A stretch of 64,000 nucleotides of DNA. Source: Chrysemys picta bellii. Lineage: Eukaryota > Chordata > Testudines > Emydidae. The stretch spans positions 14,923,441-14,987,440 of the forward strand of contig NC_088795.1 in the NCBI RefSeq assembly GCF_011386835.1, read 5' to 3'. A program made the translations under genes and the position numbers. Position 1 is the first letter of the stretch, and every line of letters starts with the position of its first letter. The notes beneath the pieces were generated by a model, which was not told the origin of the DNA, ran no database searches, and worked only from the letters and a program-made list of their open reading frames with translations. Positions 21,761 through 33,291 of the stretch are shown piece by piece.

Positions 21761-21769
21761 TTAATGTAA

Positions 21770-23650
21770 CCATGTCTTGGTTTATATGAGGTACCAGTGA
21801 GGGGACACAAAACATACACACCTGCGTAACAGGCACGTCCCTGTATCAGTGCTGACAGAGAGGGTAGAGCTGCACAGGGGTTGCAGTAGCAAAATAATAA
21901 TAAAAAAAATTAAATGCTGGGAACCAAAAGCAAGTTCTGAGCTATTTCTCTAAATCCTTTCAGAGCCCTGAGTTCTGGGTTGGCTGAGATTTCCTGGGAT
22001 GTATTAAACAGCAGCTTCCATCTTAGAAAATCCGACCACAGCACCTGTGGGTTCAGCGAGTGGGCAGCTTCTCTTTATCCACTTCAAACGTGGTGCCCAT
22101 TGTTGCCCTTTAGTAAAGCTGCTAACCATGAGAGTCTCAGTTTGAGGCTGGAGCAGGATTCTGTGCTTCACACATATCATGTGCAGGTATGAATTAGGTG
22201 TGACCTTGTCATCACTAGGATGTTCACGTGTGTTAGCTAACATGAGGTGAGAACCCACCCTTTCCCCTAGTGAAGACAAAAGCCACGGACAGACCACAAG
22301 CCTTTTTTATTGCTCTCAGTACCCCAGCTCTTAAATTCCCTGCTGCTTAGCCGTGTCTCCCTTGCTCGACAAATGCTCTTTCGATGATCTAATTGGCAGG
22401 AGTTCTGACTTGGTGATGAATTAGCTAAACTGGAATTCAACCTTTTTTGTTTGCTTAAGTTATTCTTATCAGATGGGCTGCGTTTCTGGAAGGGGAAAGG
22501 AGGCTCTTCCTTTTAGCAAAGCAGCCGGGGCAGGAAATGATCAGCAGCCCCAGACAAAATCATGTCTGAACATTGACTTCGTGCTTCTAGGGGAGTGCCT
22601 TGAAAAGACCCAGACTCGCTTTTCAACCCATTAAGCCTTCAGCCATACTTTACTGGAACCCCTTCAGCATTTTTATTTTCTCTTGCCGATAAGAGCTCTC
22701 TCGGGGCACAGCTTTCTTGCTCCTATTAAGGGCGAGGGGGAGTGAGAACCCTTCTGGCCTGGAGCAGAGGGAGTCAGTGACCTTCACCCTAAAGACACAA
22801 ACACTGACGATTTCAGCGCTTAGTGTTTATCAGCCATAAACATAAATTAGAGAGAGTTAACGATTGATCTGGAAGGATAAGTAGTAGCATCCCTGGAGAG
22901 GGATTAAAATGCGCGGAATGAGTTTGGACATAAATGTTGAGTAAATCTTGTCCGTAATCTCTTAGAGCTGGGCAGCCTATTCAATGGGAGCAATTTATCC
23001 AACAGATGTAGTCACTTTTCCCTCGTTATCTGTGAACAGATGTTGATATTTCAAGGGTTTATTTGTTCTTTGGGATGGTTTGCCTAACACTTCGGACAAG
23101 CCTAGGTCAGGCTGTGGCTGTTTGCCATGACCGGCTGCTGGTGGTGGTATGAGGCTGGTCACCTAAAGGTGGACTGTGCCCTTGTCATTATTGACTGAGG
23201 AAGGAATAAGGTCCTCCCAGCCAAGTCCCTACTCTCTTGCTCAGACTACCTGGATCTCAGGCCAGGGTCTAGTGTAGAGCACGGCCTCTGCTCTCTGGAT
23301 AGTATTAGTATCCCTTCTCCGTAAGTGGGCAGGGGGTGGTGGAGAGGGGTGGGGACTTGTCTCTGCCTCTCCTTGATTGCTGGCCAGAGGAGCAAGCCAG
23401 ATGTGTGGGTGGGAGGGAGGGAGAAGGATGCACCCTTTCCAGGACTTCAGAGAATTACTCCCCCTCCTACCACCCAGCAGCAAGAGAGGAGCAGGGAAGG
23501 AACTATGACTCTCCGCGACACAATTCTTCATGGCGTAGAGGGGTCGCATTCTGCCTCTTACTCATTGCTGCATCTAAAGGCTCAGGCTAGTCCACAATAT
23601 TTCTTTTCCCTGGCTTGAAATTGTATGAAGAGGTGGTGGTGGCTTTTTGC
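21770..23650. other. Unannotated stretch
   Basis: No gene found. 23325-23600 is GA/CT-rich and produces overlapping chance frames on both strands. Confidence 0.5.
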
Positions 23651-23654
23651 ATAT

Positions 23655-23730
23655 ATAAAGCCTGATTCTGCTCCATTGAAGTCAATGGGTGTTTTGCCTT
23701 TGACTTCAATGGGTGTGGGATGGAGCCCTT
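23655..23730. repeat. Hairpin MITE with perfect hinge
   Basis: CCATTGAAGTCAATGG at 23673-23688 is followed by its inverted form CTTTGACTTCAATGGGTG near 23698, between 'gcctgattctgctc' and 'gggatggagccc'. Confidence 0.65.
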
Positions 23731-24069
23731 TGTGAACACCTGGATTCATGCACAAGCAAATCTGTGTATGTGCAGAGCTGAGTATTTGCATTCAGAGAAT
23801 CTATTTGCATGAATATTCAAGACACCGAAACCTTTTCGCCAAATAACAACATTCTAGTGTAAGCGCGTCACTACAATCTGAGAAGTCTGCTTGTTGAGTC
23901 CAGTGTTTCAGAATATTAAACCACCCTGTAGGTATCCTTTCATAACGAGTAATTGTTTGTTGTTACAGTGCTATAATTATTTAATATAAGGTGTTTCTGC
24001 GTAGTGCGTAGATAAGCTAGAAGCAAAGAGAGAACGCAGAGGTGGCTGTACAAACGAAGAATACCCAAT

Positions 24070-24140
24070 GCTGGTGTGAATGGTTGCAGCTCTTCTGACT
24101 TTAGTGGCGCTACATCTGTTTACACTGGCTGAGGCTTGGC
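24070..24140. repeat. Fragment of the TTTACACTGG palindromic MITE
   Basis: 'gactttagtggcgctacatc' followed by 'tgtttacactggctgagg' matches an arm of the family seen at 7545. Confidence 0.45.
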
Positions 24141-24204
24141 TCAGCGCACTGATCTGCAGTTGGATATTTACCAATATTGCAAAGATGAAATTTGCCATCA
24201 AAAT

Positions 24205-24335
24205 AAGCAGAAAAAGTAGAGTTGGTTGGAAAATTTCCGATGGATCCGTTTTCTGTCAGAAAATGCGGATTGCACCGAATCCAAACAATTCCAGCCACAC
24301 TTTTGATGGAATCCAGGCCTGGTGTCCTGCCAGTT
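24205..24335. repeat. Fragment of the GGAAAATTTTC MITE family
   Basis: 'agttggttggaaaatttcc' and 'ttctgtcagaaaatgcggat' resemble the ends and interior of the element at 33292. The GC-rich 24340-24560 that follows is unassigned. Confidence 0.45.
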
Positions 24336-24339
24336 CGCC

Positions 24340-25270
24340 CATCTCCCTGGCTCCTTGGTAGCCTGCTTAGTGCGCTACCGGGAAGCCAAAGCTCCCCATC
24401 TGGTGGGCTGCCAAGGAGCCAGGGTTTCCTGGCTTCCTCACTCCTGGGCTCTCAGGTCCTTGGCAGTCCACGTGGTGGGAAGCCGGGCAGCTCAGGAAGC
24501 TAGGCCGCAGGGCAGCCGTCTCCCCGGCTGGCAAGCTCTCCGGCTCTCCAGGAGCCTGCCAGTAACTTTAAGCAATTTGAAAATATGGGTATATGCTCTT
24601 CCTTTTTAATTAAAAACAAACCAAAAGTATTGGGTGAATTTGGAGCTCATAACAAGCGCAAGCCTATTTGATTGGATGGAAACCCCACAATAGAAACATA
24701 AATAGCCACCTGCCCTCCTCCAAGAGTCAAGTTGTTGCAGGGGACAAAGAAAGCAGAAACAGGAATGAGGGGTTGGTCAACACAAGGACTCCAGAGGACA
24801 CTGAGCAGAGAACCTCGGCGTGTGCTCACTACTCTGAGAAGGAATCCAAGGAGCCGGTGGACTCTGCCCAGGAGCACTCTGCTTAGATACATGAATGAAC
24901 AAATGATGGGAAATAGGCCCCCTTCCACTCCCATCCAGCTTCCTGTCAAAGGTATCAAATTAGCAACTCTACAGACGAAGCCTCTCTTTCTCCATGGAAC
25001 AGGCCCAGTATTGGCTGCATCAGTGCAAGCTTCCTCACCTGCACTACTGATGTGACTCAACCCTTCCCAGACGCCTTTCGGGTTGGTATGGCTCCATGCC
25101 CATTCAGCCCTTAGTGCCCCTATTGCCACTATGGGGCTGACTCTTGCCAGTTATGGTGCTGGCTTTTACCACGTGGTCAGGTTGGGAACAAGACTTAGCA
25201 CTCCTGGACAGGAAGTGGCTTTCCAATCCTTACCTTTCATTTGTTACTGCAAATGCTTCATGCTGGTGTA
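24340..25270. other. Unannotated stretch, partly GC-rich
   Basis: 24340-24560 has repeated 'ggctcc', 'ggcttcc' and 'caggagcc' words. A 160-codon minus frame (24647-25129) has a hydrophobic middle but no family I recognise. The region could be part of an unknown interspersed repeat. Confidence 0.4.
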
Positions 25271-25274
25271 TTCT

Positions 25275-25480
25275 TAAGAGTTGGGGAATCACGACTGCTT
25301 GGGTTTATTCCTGGCTGTGCTACTCATTCACTGGGATGTTGGGCAAGGTGTTTACTTCTGTGCATCTCAGTTTCCCCATCTCTGCAATGGGGATAACACC
25401 ACCTCCCTCACAGGGCTATTGTGAGGTATAATTATACTTTGCAAAGCGCTTTGACATTCCTGGCTGAAAGATGCTGGTAC
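25275..25480 (+). mobile_element. MIR-like SINE
   Basis: Clear core order: 'gggtttattcctggctgtgc', 'gttgggcaaggtgtttactt', 'catctcagtttccccatctc', 'aatggggataacacc', 'ggctattgtgaggtataatt', 'gcaaagcgctttgac'. Good match to the amniote MIR/CORE-SINE core. Confidence 0.85.
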
Positions 25481-25560
25481 GAAGTGGCAATTTTAAAAAT
25501 GACGGGCTGGCTCTTTAATTCCCTGCGGAATGCCTTTGTACTTTGAACTGGGTGCTGCAA

Positions 25561-25588
25561 GTTTCTCCCTTGGGTTGCCAGTAAGTCC
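25561..25588 (+). repeat. 28-bp motif repeated at 26535
   Basis: 'gtttctcccttgggttgcca' followed by 'gtaagtcca' recurs with one difference at 26535-26562, 974 bp away in the same orientation. It may mark two fragments of one LTR-like repeat. Confidence 0.6.
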
Positions 25589-25939
25589 AAACAGTGATTG
25601 CCATATAAAATGGGTTGGGAAGGACACACTGCTTCTGCCAGCCTCCACCTCAGTCCGGATCTCAAACCAAGGCTAAAACCAGAACAGACTGTCCCTCATT
25701 CCATCCCTATCTAGAGTGAGCCCAAGGTTTAGTGCATCTTGGTGTAGTAGGATTTTCAGGGGCCCGAGGCAGATTTCAGGAACCCATGTGGCACATTTGG
25801 GATGGGGGCAGACTGTGGCTTGTCACTGGGATCTGGAGGAGGGGGATGGTGGACGGTGTGGTTGGTATTATTGTTTGTAACAAGGCTTAGGCCCCCAATT
25901 TCATCTCGCGAGGAGGGTGGGCTCATGGTGAAACGGCAG

Positions 25940-26170
25940 CAGTCAGCTAGCAGGGCTCTGGAGTGGGACCCAGGAAACCTAGCGCTATTCCCAGCACTGC
26001 CACTGACCTTGGGAAAGTCACTTCACCTCCCCATGTCTCTCTTTCGCCTCCCACCCTTTCTCTGTCTTATCTCTTCAGGGCAGGGAGTTTCTTACCATGT
26101 GCTTGCGCAGTGCCTTGCACAGCAAGGGCCGGGGTCTTGGTTTGAACCTGTAGGTGCTACTGTAGTACGG
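25940..26170 (+). mobile_element. CORE-SINE
   Basis: Head/core: 'gtgggacccaggaaaccta', 'gccactgaccttgggaaagt', 'cacttcacctccccatgtct'. Tail: 'cttcagggcagggagtttct', 'gcgcagtgccttgcacagca', 'gtaggtgctactgtagtac'. Confidence 0.8.
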
Positions 26171-26298
26171 CGAGTTGTAGGTGTTTCGAAAGTGCCAGCT
26201 CCCCCAAAGCGTGGGGCCCTACAGTAGCGCACAGCTAGGAGTGGCATTGTTCCTGTTTCCCCTAGGGCTCTACCTCTGCTGAAATGCCAGACTCCATT

Positions 26299-27251
26299 TC
26301 AGGGGCTCAGTAAGTCAGAATCGCTGCCGTCTTCAGTTCCCATGAATCCTGAGGGTGCTTCCATGGATCTGAGGAGGAACCAGTACATTCGGAGGTGCCT
26401 CTGATCTAGGGGAGTCCCTGGGATTTGAATAAAGCAGCAGAGTAGAGCCCAGCAGAGAGGGTACCCCGGGAGATCCCTCTTGTAAAAGAGTGGCTCCCTC
26501 CTTGTGGCAGCCCTGCTTGTGGCCCCTTGCCTCCGTTTCTCCCTTGGGTTGCCAATAAGTCCATGCAAGCTTATTCTCTAGTCCATCAACAGTTTATTTA
26601 CAAAAGACCCTATACAAAATCCCCACAACATAGTCCACATCAACCCCATGACAGTAATCTTTAAAAACCCATCTCTGTTCCCACCATCCTGGTGTCTTCT
26701 GCCAGACCTGCACTCTTAAACAGGCCTCATCTGTCCCTCCGCCGGGGCAGCCTCCCCAGCCGTTCCTTGTGGGGCATGACCCTGCTCTTCCCAGCGGGAC
26801 CTCACACAGGCTCACCACTGGGAGTCTCACGTGGTTCCTCTGGGAACCAGCTCTCCACCAAGGAGACGCTAACCCCACTGCTTCCCTTCCTGCAGGCCTC
26901 AACTTCAGCTCTTCTGCTTAGAGCCAGCAGGCATCTCCCTGTTCTGCTGCTGCTGCTCCTCCTCCTCCTCTTGCTTTCAGCCCTTTCTGGCTCTGGCTCA
27001 GGGATGCTAGCCAGGGAACCCCTTGCTGCTCCTCCCGCCTGCAGCCCTCTCTCAGGAAGCATCTTCTGTCAGCGAGGGCTCTTGTCTCCTGCAGAAACAC
27101 TACACTCTGACTCCCCAGCAGCCCCTTCTCAGCCGGCCTTCTATGCCCCTAGGTACTGCCCTGCCCTCGTAATTAGCCCAACTGGGCGCACCTGGACAGG
27201 AACAGAAGCGCTGAGCCCTGTTTCATTAAATGGGCCCGCTAGGGTGTTACA
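26299..27251 (-). mobile_element. LTR-like repeat, reverse (probable endogenous retroviral or LTR-retrotransposon LTR)
   Basis: On the minus strand the unit begins TGTAACACCCTAGCGGGCCC at 27251, a common LTR start. It runs through a GC-rich, purine-rich region to an AATAAA signal (complement of TTTATT at 26593-26598), then continues past it. A 207-codon plus frame (26692-27315), rich in leucine from a CTG/CTC run, is antisense to this and lacks any domain, so I do not call it. The distal boundary and target duplication are not defined. Confidence 0.45.
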
Positions 27252-27299
27252 CCCCTCCTATGGGATTTTGCTCTTAAAGGAAAGAATAGTACTAGGGAC

Positions 27300-29205
27300 A
27301 AGGAAAGAGAGGTAGATGTAAGGGTGTTTGCTGGGAGTCAGAGAGAAAGGCAAGTGTCAGGGGAAGGGAAATATGAGGTCGGTGAAGGATCTGCTTGTGT
27401 CTGAGAGAAAAAGTGAAGGAAGACGCCATAAGTTTAGTAAGGAGAGCCAAACCGTGCGCTCCTTACTCCCTTTAACTAGTCACATGAGTAAGGCATGTGT
27501 AGGATTTGTCACAAGCTCTGAACTGAGCTGCCAAACCTTTTGAGGTTCCCCTATGCCTCACTGTGACTTCACTTGTATGCAGATACTGACTGCTGGCATT
27601 AAAAAGGGTTACGGGCAAAACAGTGTGATCAAGTCAAGTGCACCAGTCGTATAAAATCAGGTCCCATCGTTACTGTCAGGGTGGCCTGTCTGGGTGTGTT
27701 TTTAATAAGATCATCATGGCAAGAATCATGATGCTAATATAGTTTCATTCAGTCCACACTTGGGAAGAGCGATTCGTGTCATTTGCTGCTGTGACATAAG
27801 GCGGTTCAGTTGAAGAGCAGCTGCCAATGAAAATCAGCTTCGTATTGTCTTGTTCATATATCGTTGTGTTTACCAGTCCTGTCTGAAGTTGAAAGTAAAA
27901 CATAATCCAAATGATGGACGGTTATTTTACAGCTGTGGGGGGATGGGTGTGTGTGTGTGCTTGGCTACAGAGTAGACGGAGAAGACTGTTTATGGTAAAG
28001 AAAGAAAAAGAGAGAGGAGTAACAGGGAATTTATTTTTTCTTTAAGGAATTGCCTTTATTTTTGCATATTTAATGTTTATGGGAACGCAGAAAATCACTC
28101 AATGTGGGTTGAGCATTAGACACAAGCTTTGATGGGAAAGATCAAGCAACGCTCTGCTCTGTCTTGTCCATGTGCTGCAAGGAGACATTGCTGTGTGCTC
28201 TAATGTTGATGAGTGAACCTTAGAACGTTCCCAAGAGGGGAAGGAGTTTCCAGAGGCTCGTCTGACTTGATGGATCTGCAGTGGTGGGCTACACGTCTCA
28301 TGAGAACAGGCTTTCTTGGGAGATTTCCATTACTTCCAGTCTCTTCTAATTATTGTGGTACTTCTGCACGTTTGCACCCCTCGAGAAAAGGAACTCTCAT
28401 TTCAGCTCTTAGCAGCCAACCTCCTCATTAAAGTCAATGGGACTCTTTGTGGTGGTGTTTTAATCCAGGAAATAAAGATTTTTTCCAGGGTGAGGCCCTT
28501 GTATGTTTAACACAGGCTTGCTCTTACGTGTTGTTTGGGGGCTTATTGGCGTTATTCACCCAGCTCAGTGTTCCAAATGTAGATCCTGATCCTGCAAGCA
28601 GGTCTGCATAGGGGGACTGACCCTGGTGGCTGGGGAGAGCCCCGGTGCGGTATTGGGACTCCGTGAGGGTGCAGAGAATTACCTGCGTAGATCACATTTC
28701 AGGATCAGAGCTGTGTGCTCCACCTTCTGTGCCATCTGGCTATACATTCTCACGACGTGTGCATGTCGTGTGCGTTTTTTCTGTACAGTGCTCAGGAGCA
28801 GATGGGACTCTGGGGAAGGCGATACTGTAGGTGTGAGTGCAGGGCTACAATGGGGACAGACGTCAATGTTGTGCGGAGGCAGCAGTCTGCTTGTTGTTGC
28901 CAGCTGTACGCAAAGGGGAACATGCTGACTGAGCACTATTGACTTCATTACATGGCACGTCCAGGCCACAGTGAGACAGCCAGCAGCAGGGAGCGGGGCC
29001 GGAAAGGCCTGGCCACCAGTGGCAGCCAATCCAGTGCTATTCTCATCAGCGAGGTGGTGGTACTGCTGCCTGCTGGCTTCCTCGCCTGACTTCCTGCAAA
29101 GGCAGAACCCTGGGTTGGGCTTGGGAGACCAGGAGAAACACTAGGGGTTGGGAAACACCAAGGTGTATGTTGGGGTGTCCCTGTTGACGAAGCCTCTTCT
29201 TATCA
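27300..29205. other. Unannotated stretch
   Basis: Mostly unique-looking DNA. Contains (GT)n near 27945-27960, a hinge piece 'ttaaagtcaatgggactc' near 28428, and 'gatcctgatcctgcaagcag' near 28583 from a palindromic MITE. No coding evidence. Confidence 0.45.
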
Positions 29206-29214
29206 TCCTTATGC

Positions 29215-29320
29215 AGGTTTAACGGCCACCCCTCCCCTCTTGACTTCCATGGGACTAGTCAGACAGTAAGGATTACTCATGTGAGTAGAGCTTTGCAGGG
29301 CTGAGCCTTTAAGTCCTGAC
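29215..29320. repeat. Palindromic MITE arm, ACTCATGTGAGTA type
   Basis: 'ttgacttccatgggactag' (hinge) followed by 'aggattactcatgtgagtag' and 'gctttgcagggctgagcc', the family seen in full at 57645-57800. Confidence 0.55.
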
Positions 29321-29329
29321 CACATTCGC

Positions 29330-29905
29330 CTTCGTTCCTTTGAACTGCTAACCTTGTGCCGTCCTCCCAGGGGCTGGGGAGGAGGCGGGACGGTCCTCTA
29401 GGGCGCGGTGAATTCTAGCTGCCGTCCCAAAGCGGATTCACCCAGCTGTCCTGCCAATGACAGTTGTTTGACCTCCCCGACCTGTTACATGCTCTGGGGT
29501 GAAAAGTGTTTCATTCTTCTTCCCAGTTTTGTCTTGAGCCTCCACAGCACAGAAGGGCTGAGTGACTAGCTGGGGGTGGCTTGTAGCCGTTGATTAGACA
29601 ATGAAGAACAGAACAACTAAGCAAATTGTACTTGGCGTTACAGGCAGGCCTTGAATGACCACATCAGCAGAGATCAAATGGGAGCAGTAGCTCCATTGCA
29701 GAGATGCCCGCGTCTCTGTTTTTACAACCCTTAAACATCATTAAATTCACGGCGAGTTTGCCAACCCGTGAGTGATTTGCATGAGGTCTGATCTGCAGCT
29801 GCAATGATTTGTTTAATGTTTATTAACTTACCTTCCTGGAAAAGCTGCAATAAAGAGAATAAGGAGACGAGACTGGGAAAAACCTGTTTTGAAGAATCTG
29901 ACAGT
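29330..29905. other. Unannotated stretch
   Basis: No recognised element or gene. Confidence 0.45.
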
Positions 29906-30080
29906 CGTGTAAAAGTGTCTCGTGCACAGGGCACTGGCCCGGAATCAGGAAACCTGGGTTCTGTCCCTGGTTCTCCCATTGACCTTGGGCAAGTCGCTTC
30001 TGTTTCCCCTCCCACCCATACAGTCGGTCTTGTCTATTGAGATTGTGAGCTTCTCAGAGCAGGGATTGTCTCTTTCTATG

Positions 30081-30373
30081 GGTATGTCTTCACTACCGGC
30101 CGGATCGGCGGGCAGCGATCCATCCAGCAGGGATCAATTTATCGCATCTAGTCTAGACATGATAAATCGATCCCCGAGCGCTCTCTCGTCGACTCCTGTA
30201 CTCCAGCTTGGCGAGAGGTGCAGGTGGAGTCGACAGGTGAGCGGCAGCAGTCGACTCACTGCGGTGAAGACACCACAGTAAGTCGATCTAAGTACGTCGA
30301 CTTCAGCTACGTTATTCACGTAGCTGAAGTTGCGTAACTTAGATCGATCCTCCCCCCTAATGTAGACCAGGCC
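30081..30373. mobile_element. MITE with GGTCTACA-type ends (copy 3), inserted in a CORE-SINE
   Basis: Left end GGTATGTCTTCACTACCGGC; right end TGTAGACCAGGC. CTATG ends the left flank at 30080 and recurs at 30073+300 (30373-30377), so the duplication is about 5 bp, or its true length is blurred. Interior 'gataaatcgatccccgagcg' and the 13-bp hairpin match copy 1 at 403-657. Confidence 0.75.
30300..30330. repeat. Perfect 13-bp hairpin inside MITE copy 3
   Basis: Arms 30300-30312 and 30318-30330, loop TATTC. Compared with 583-613, pair 2 is C-G instead of A-T and pair 13 is T-A instead of C-G; both stay paired. Confidence 0.9.
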
Positions 30374-30459
30374 TATGTGTTTGTGCAGCACCTAGCCAAT
30401 GGGGCCCCAATCTCAGTGAGAGCCTCTAGATGTCACGGGAGTACAAATAATAACTTCAG

Positions 30460-32495
30460 CTGTTGTAGGAAATGCTGTGGTCCTGCCTCTATTTTGGAAA
30501 GCGGAACAGCGCTCCACTGCATGGAGAGAAAGGAAAGAAAAGCTACATATAGGGGACAGTGCTAATCTGCATGAAGGCATTGTGGTTTGACGGTGTATTC
30601 CAGTGGACCCACTGTACACGTTGGCTTCAGTGGGACAAATTAATTCCTCATGTAACTGTACTGACAAAATGGAGTTATACCATGGATACATTTTGCCTAA
30701 TAAATGTTAATCCATTCCATCTTGCTGTTGACACTTGGTGTGAAAATTCAGCATAGAGAATTGGGAAGGACAGTCACAGTGGCATGTTAGTGAGCTTTTC
30801 ACAGCTGGTTTGGAAGAGAAGAGAGTATTTGAGTCAAGAGACTTGTAACAGGAAATATATCAGTTACATCATGGAAGTATTGTTTTTTTAACTGTGTTAA
30901 AGTGCAGACGAGAGGAACTCACTCTAATTTGCAAAGTCATCATTTCTTCTCTAATGGAACTCAGAGGCACACACCCTTCATCTGAATTGCTCTGTGTGTG
31001 TGTGTGGTTATTAAAGTTAACAAATGGCCTATTTTTTTTTAAAGCAGGACGGAGGGGGTACTGGCTGCTATGAGCTACCTAAGAACCCTGAGTGATCTTA
31101 TCTTTTTAATGAAAATGACTCCACTCTGAGCCAGCCCTTCCCCAGCCTTGCTAGTAGCCGGTGTTGCTGCATTTCCATTTCTTTGCTGGTGTTGATTCTT
31201 AGCTTTTGGGGGTGGAGTCACAAAGGAAAAAGTCACCGTATAATTTCATTGTCCACTGTCCCTGCCTGCTGCATGGGATTTTCTCAGGGGAAGAGAGGAG
31301 AAAGGGTGCCCTTGGCCAGTTGTTGTTTGAATGGCCTAGAGACAGCTGGAAGGAGGTGGAGCATTGCCTGACCTGCATTGGATAAAGGCATCCTGCTTCT
31401 GTAGGGCAGGGACAAGATTAGGTCTCCCGGAGTTCTGAGGGAAGCACAGTCACGAGTTGCCTTTACTTATCCTTCCGGAAAAGTCTGACGGGCTCCCCTG
31501 GTGCTGTCTTGTGTGACCACGCGGTGGGACCGTGGCCATGTCCTCACCCTGCACTGACGCAACACTCTGCGGCCAAGCTCTGCCAGCAGTACTAGGGACT
31601 CCCATTGCCCATGAGGAGGGAGCGCAGGCCCCCAAATTATGGCTGACTCCTGCCCAGCCCCACTCTAGGGAATGAGGTGGGAGAGGGGAGCAGAAGAAGG
31701 GGCTATCTCCTTATACCTGGGTACAAAGCGGGCCAGAATTTGACCGTTTGCCTATTTATTTCAATGCTGATTTAAGCTGCGGTTTCAGAAGCCCGTGGGA
31801 TTAGTCCCCATGTGCAGCATGTTGACCCTCTACCTCTATCCCCGAGTATTTCAGCAGCACCAGGCTTCTTAGTGACTATGTCTGTTCCCTGCGTAGCAGG
31901 TGCGGGACTAGCGTCTGATGTCAGAGGTGGTCTTGTCTCTTTGCCAAGCTGAAACATGACCTTTCTGAGCCAGTTTGTCAGCTCCATTATTTGGCAGCCT
32001 GGTTTGGATATACTGGAAATTTGGCTCCAGCCCATCACACAGGAACAGCAGGTGAGTTGCTTTAAATCCGGTGCATACGTTGCATGAAGTGATAGGGTGC
32101 TCTTTAGGCTTCTTTGCTAATGTAAGGCCGCTCTTTGCTCTCAGCCACATCCGTGCAGCGCCACTGAAGTAAGCGGGGTTATGTGGACAGGAGTAAGGGC
32201 TGAATTTGACTCATGTCGTTTGTTCAGAACGACTATATTTCCAGAACAGAGGCGGACCAGCACAAAGCATGTGTCTGTTTCAATGAGGAGTGTAATAATA
32301 TTGCCTGGCAATGCGTACTTTAACTTGCTACTGCAGATCTTTCGCCTTACATGGTCTTTAAACATGTTTAGGCTCTGGCATCATCTATGTATAAATTATT
32401 TTGTTCACTATCTATGCGCTGGAAAAGAGGATTGTTGAATGGGATTTTCTTTGGGAGCTCAGCTAAGGAGTCTTGAAGAAATAGACGTGACTGTA
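30460..32495. other. Unannotated stretch
   Basis: No gene or clear element. A short (GT)n lies near 30993 and a T-run near 31030. Confidence 0.5.
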
Positions 32496-32504
32496 TTCAT
32501 TGTG

Positions 32505-32600
32505 GGTTTGACCCTGCAAGGTGGTACCTAGCATTGCAAGGCTCACCAACATCAGTGTGAGCTGGGAGACTCAGAAGCACCTATCAGTATCAGGCCCAAA
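32505..32600. repeat. Decayed palindromic MITE
   Basis: 'tttgaccctgcaaggtggt' to 'agcacctatcagtatcaggc' with 'caccaacatcagtgtgagct' in the centre; arms only partly complementary. Confidence 0.45.
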
Positions 32601-32734
32601 CTAGTCTTGTCATTTACCCACAAGTCTTTGGAGTAGTTAGAAACAGGCCTGAGATGCAGAGTTTGGATCTAGATCTGGATCTCACCTTCCCCACTGTTTG
32701 GGGGCTGTTTGGATGCAGGGCTTTGGTTCAAGCT

Positions 32735-32860
32735 AGTATTTCATTCCTTGTGTTTACTGAGTGCTGATAGCGTCCATGGTGCTGCACAAAGAGAGACACA
32801 TTCCCTGCACCAAGGAGTTTATAATGTAGTGCAAACACAAGACAAATCGTTGCAGACGTG
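32735..32860 (-). mobile_element. CORE-SINE tail fragment, reverse
   Basis: 'gtgctgcacaaagagagaca', 'cattccctgcaccaaggagt', 'ttataatgtagtgcaaacac' follow the reversed tail of the CORE-SINE family. Confidence 0.65.
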
Positions 32861-32939
32861 CCTCAGGAATGGGGTCGTGCTGTGAACCTCAGAGCAGTCC
32901 TACTTGGAAGGCTTTAAGCATGTTCTGCGGGACAATTTA

Positions 32940-33015
32940 GGGCTTGATCCTGCAAAGTTCTGAGCGCTCTGGCTCTATCCAGTAAAATGCTTAAGAACAT
33001 GATTGACTTTAAATA
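32940..33015. repeat. Palindromic MITE arm
   Basis: 'gggcttgatcctgcaaagtt' and 'aaaatgcttaagaacatg' are arm words of the GCTTAAGTGCTTTGC family. Confidence 0.5.
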
Positions 33016-33291
33016 TGTAAGTAATGAAATCCACAGGACAACTCGTGTCTAGGAGCTTTGCTGGACTGGGATCTGTGCTCAGCACTTTGCAGGATGGAAC
33101 CCTTAAAGGAGGTAGTTTTCGAAATGTGGTGGCAGAGACTGTTCCAAGTGCACGGGGTCGTGTTACTGCTTCTGTAAAACCCAGAAGAATGTTGAAATGT
33201 AGGGTGAGATATATGTCACTATTTAGTTCAATCCTAGCCCTTCTGAAATCCTCAAACTATGTCATGTAAGAATATCAAAAGGGGTTAAAAT

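Larger units (their letters stand above)
29915..30450 (+). mobile_element. CORE-SINE split by a MITE
   Basis: The first part (29915-30080) holds the head and core ('caggaaacctgggttctgtc', 'ccattgaccttgggcaagtc') and the tail start ('gattgtgagcttctcagagc'). After the MITE the tail resumes at about 30374 ('tgtttgtgcagcacctagcc', 'aatggggccccaatc') and ends in an ATAATA-type terminus near 30450. The two halves join in register when the MITE is taken out. Confidence 0.8.

Noticed and set aside
24647..25129. 160-codon minus-strand frame with hydrophobic middle
   Set aside because: Could suggest a membrane protein, but there is no known motif and the region borders repeat-like DNA.
26692..27315. 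207-codon open frame with a leucine run, signal-peptide-like
   Set aside because: It is antisense to an LTR-like repeat, the leucines come from a CTG/CTC simple run, and no domain is visible.
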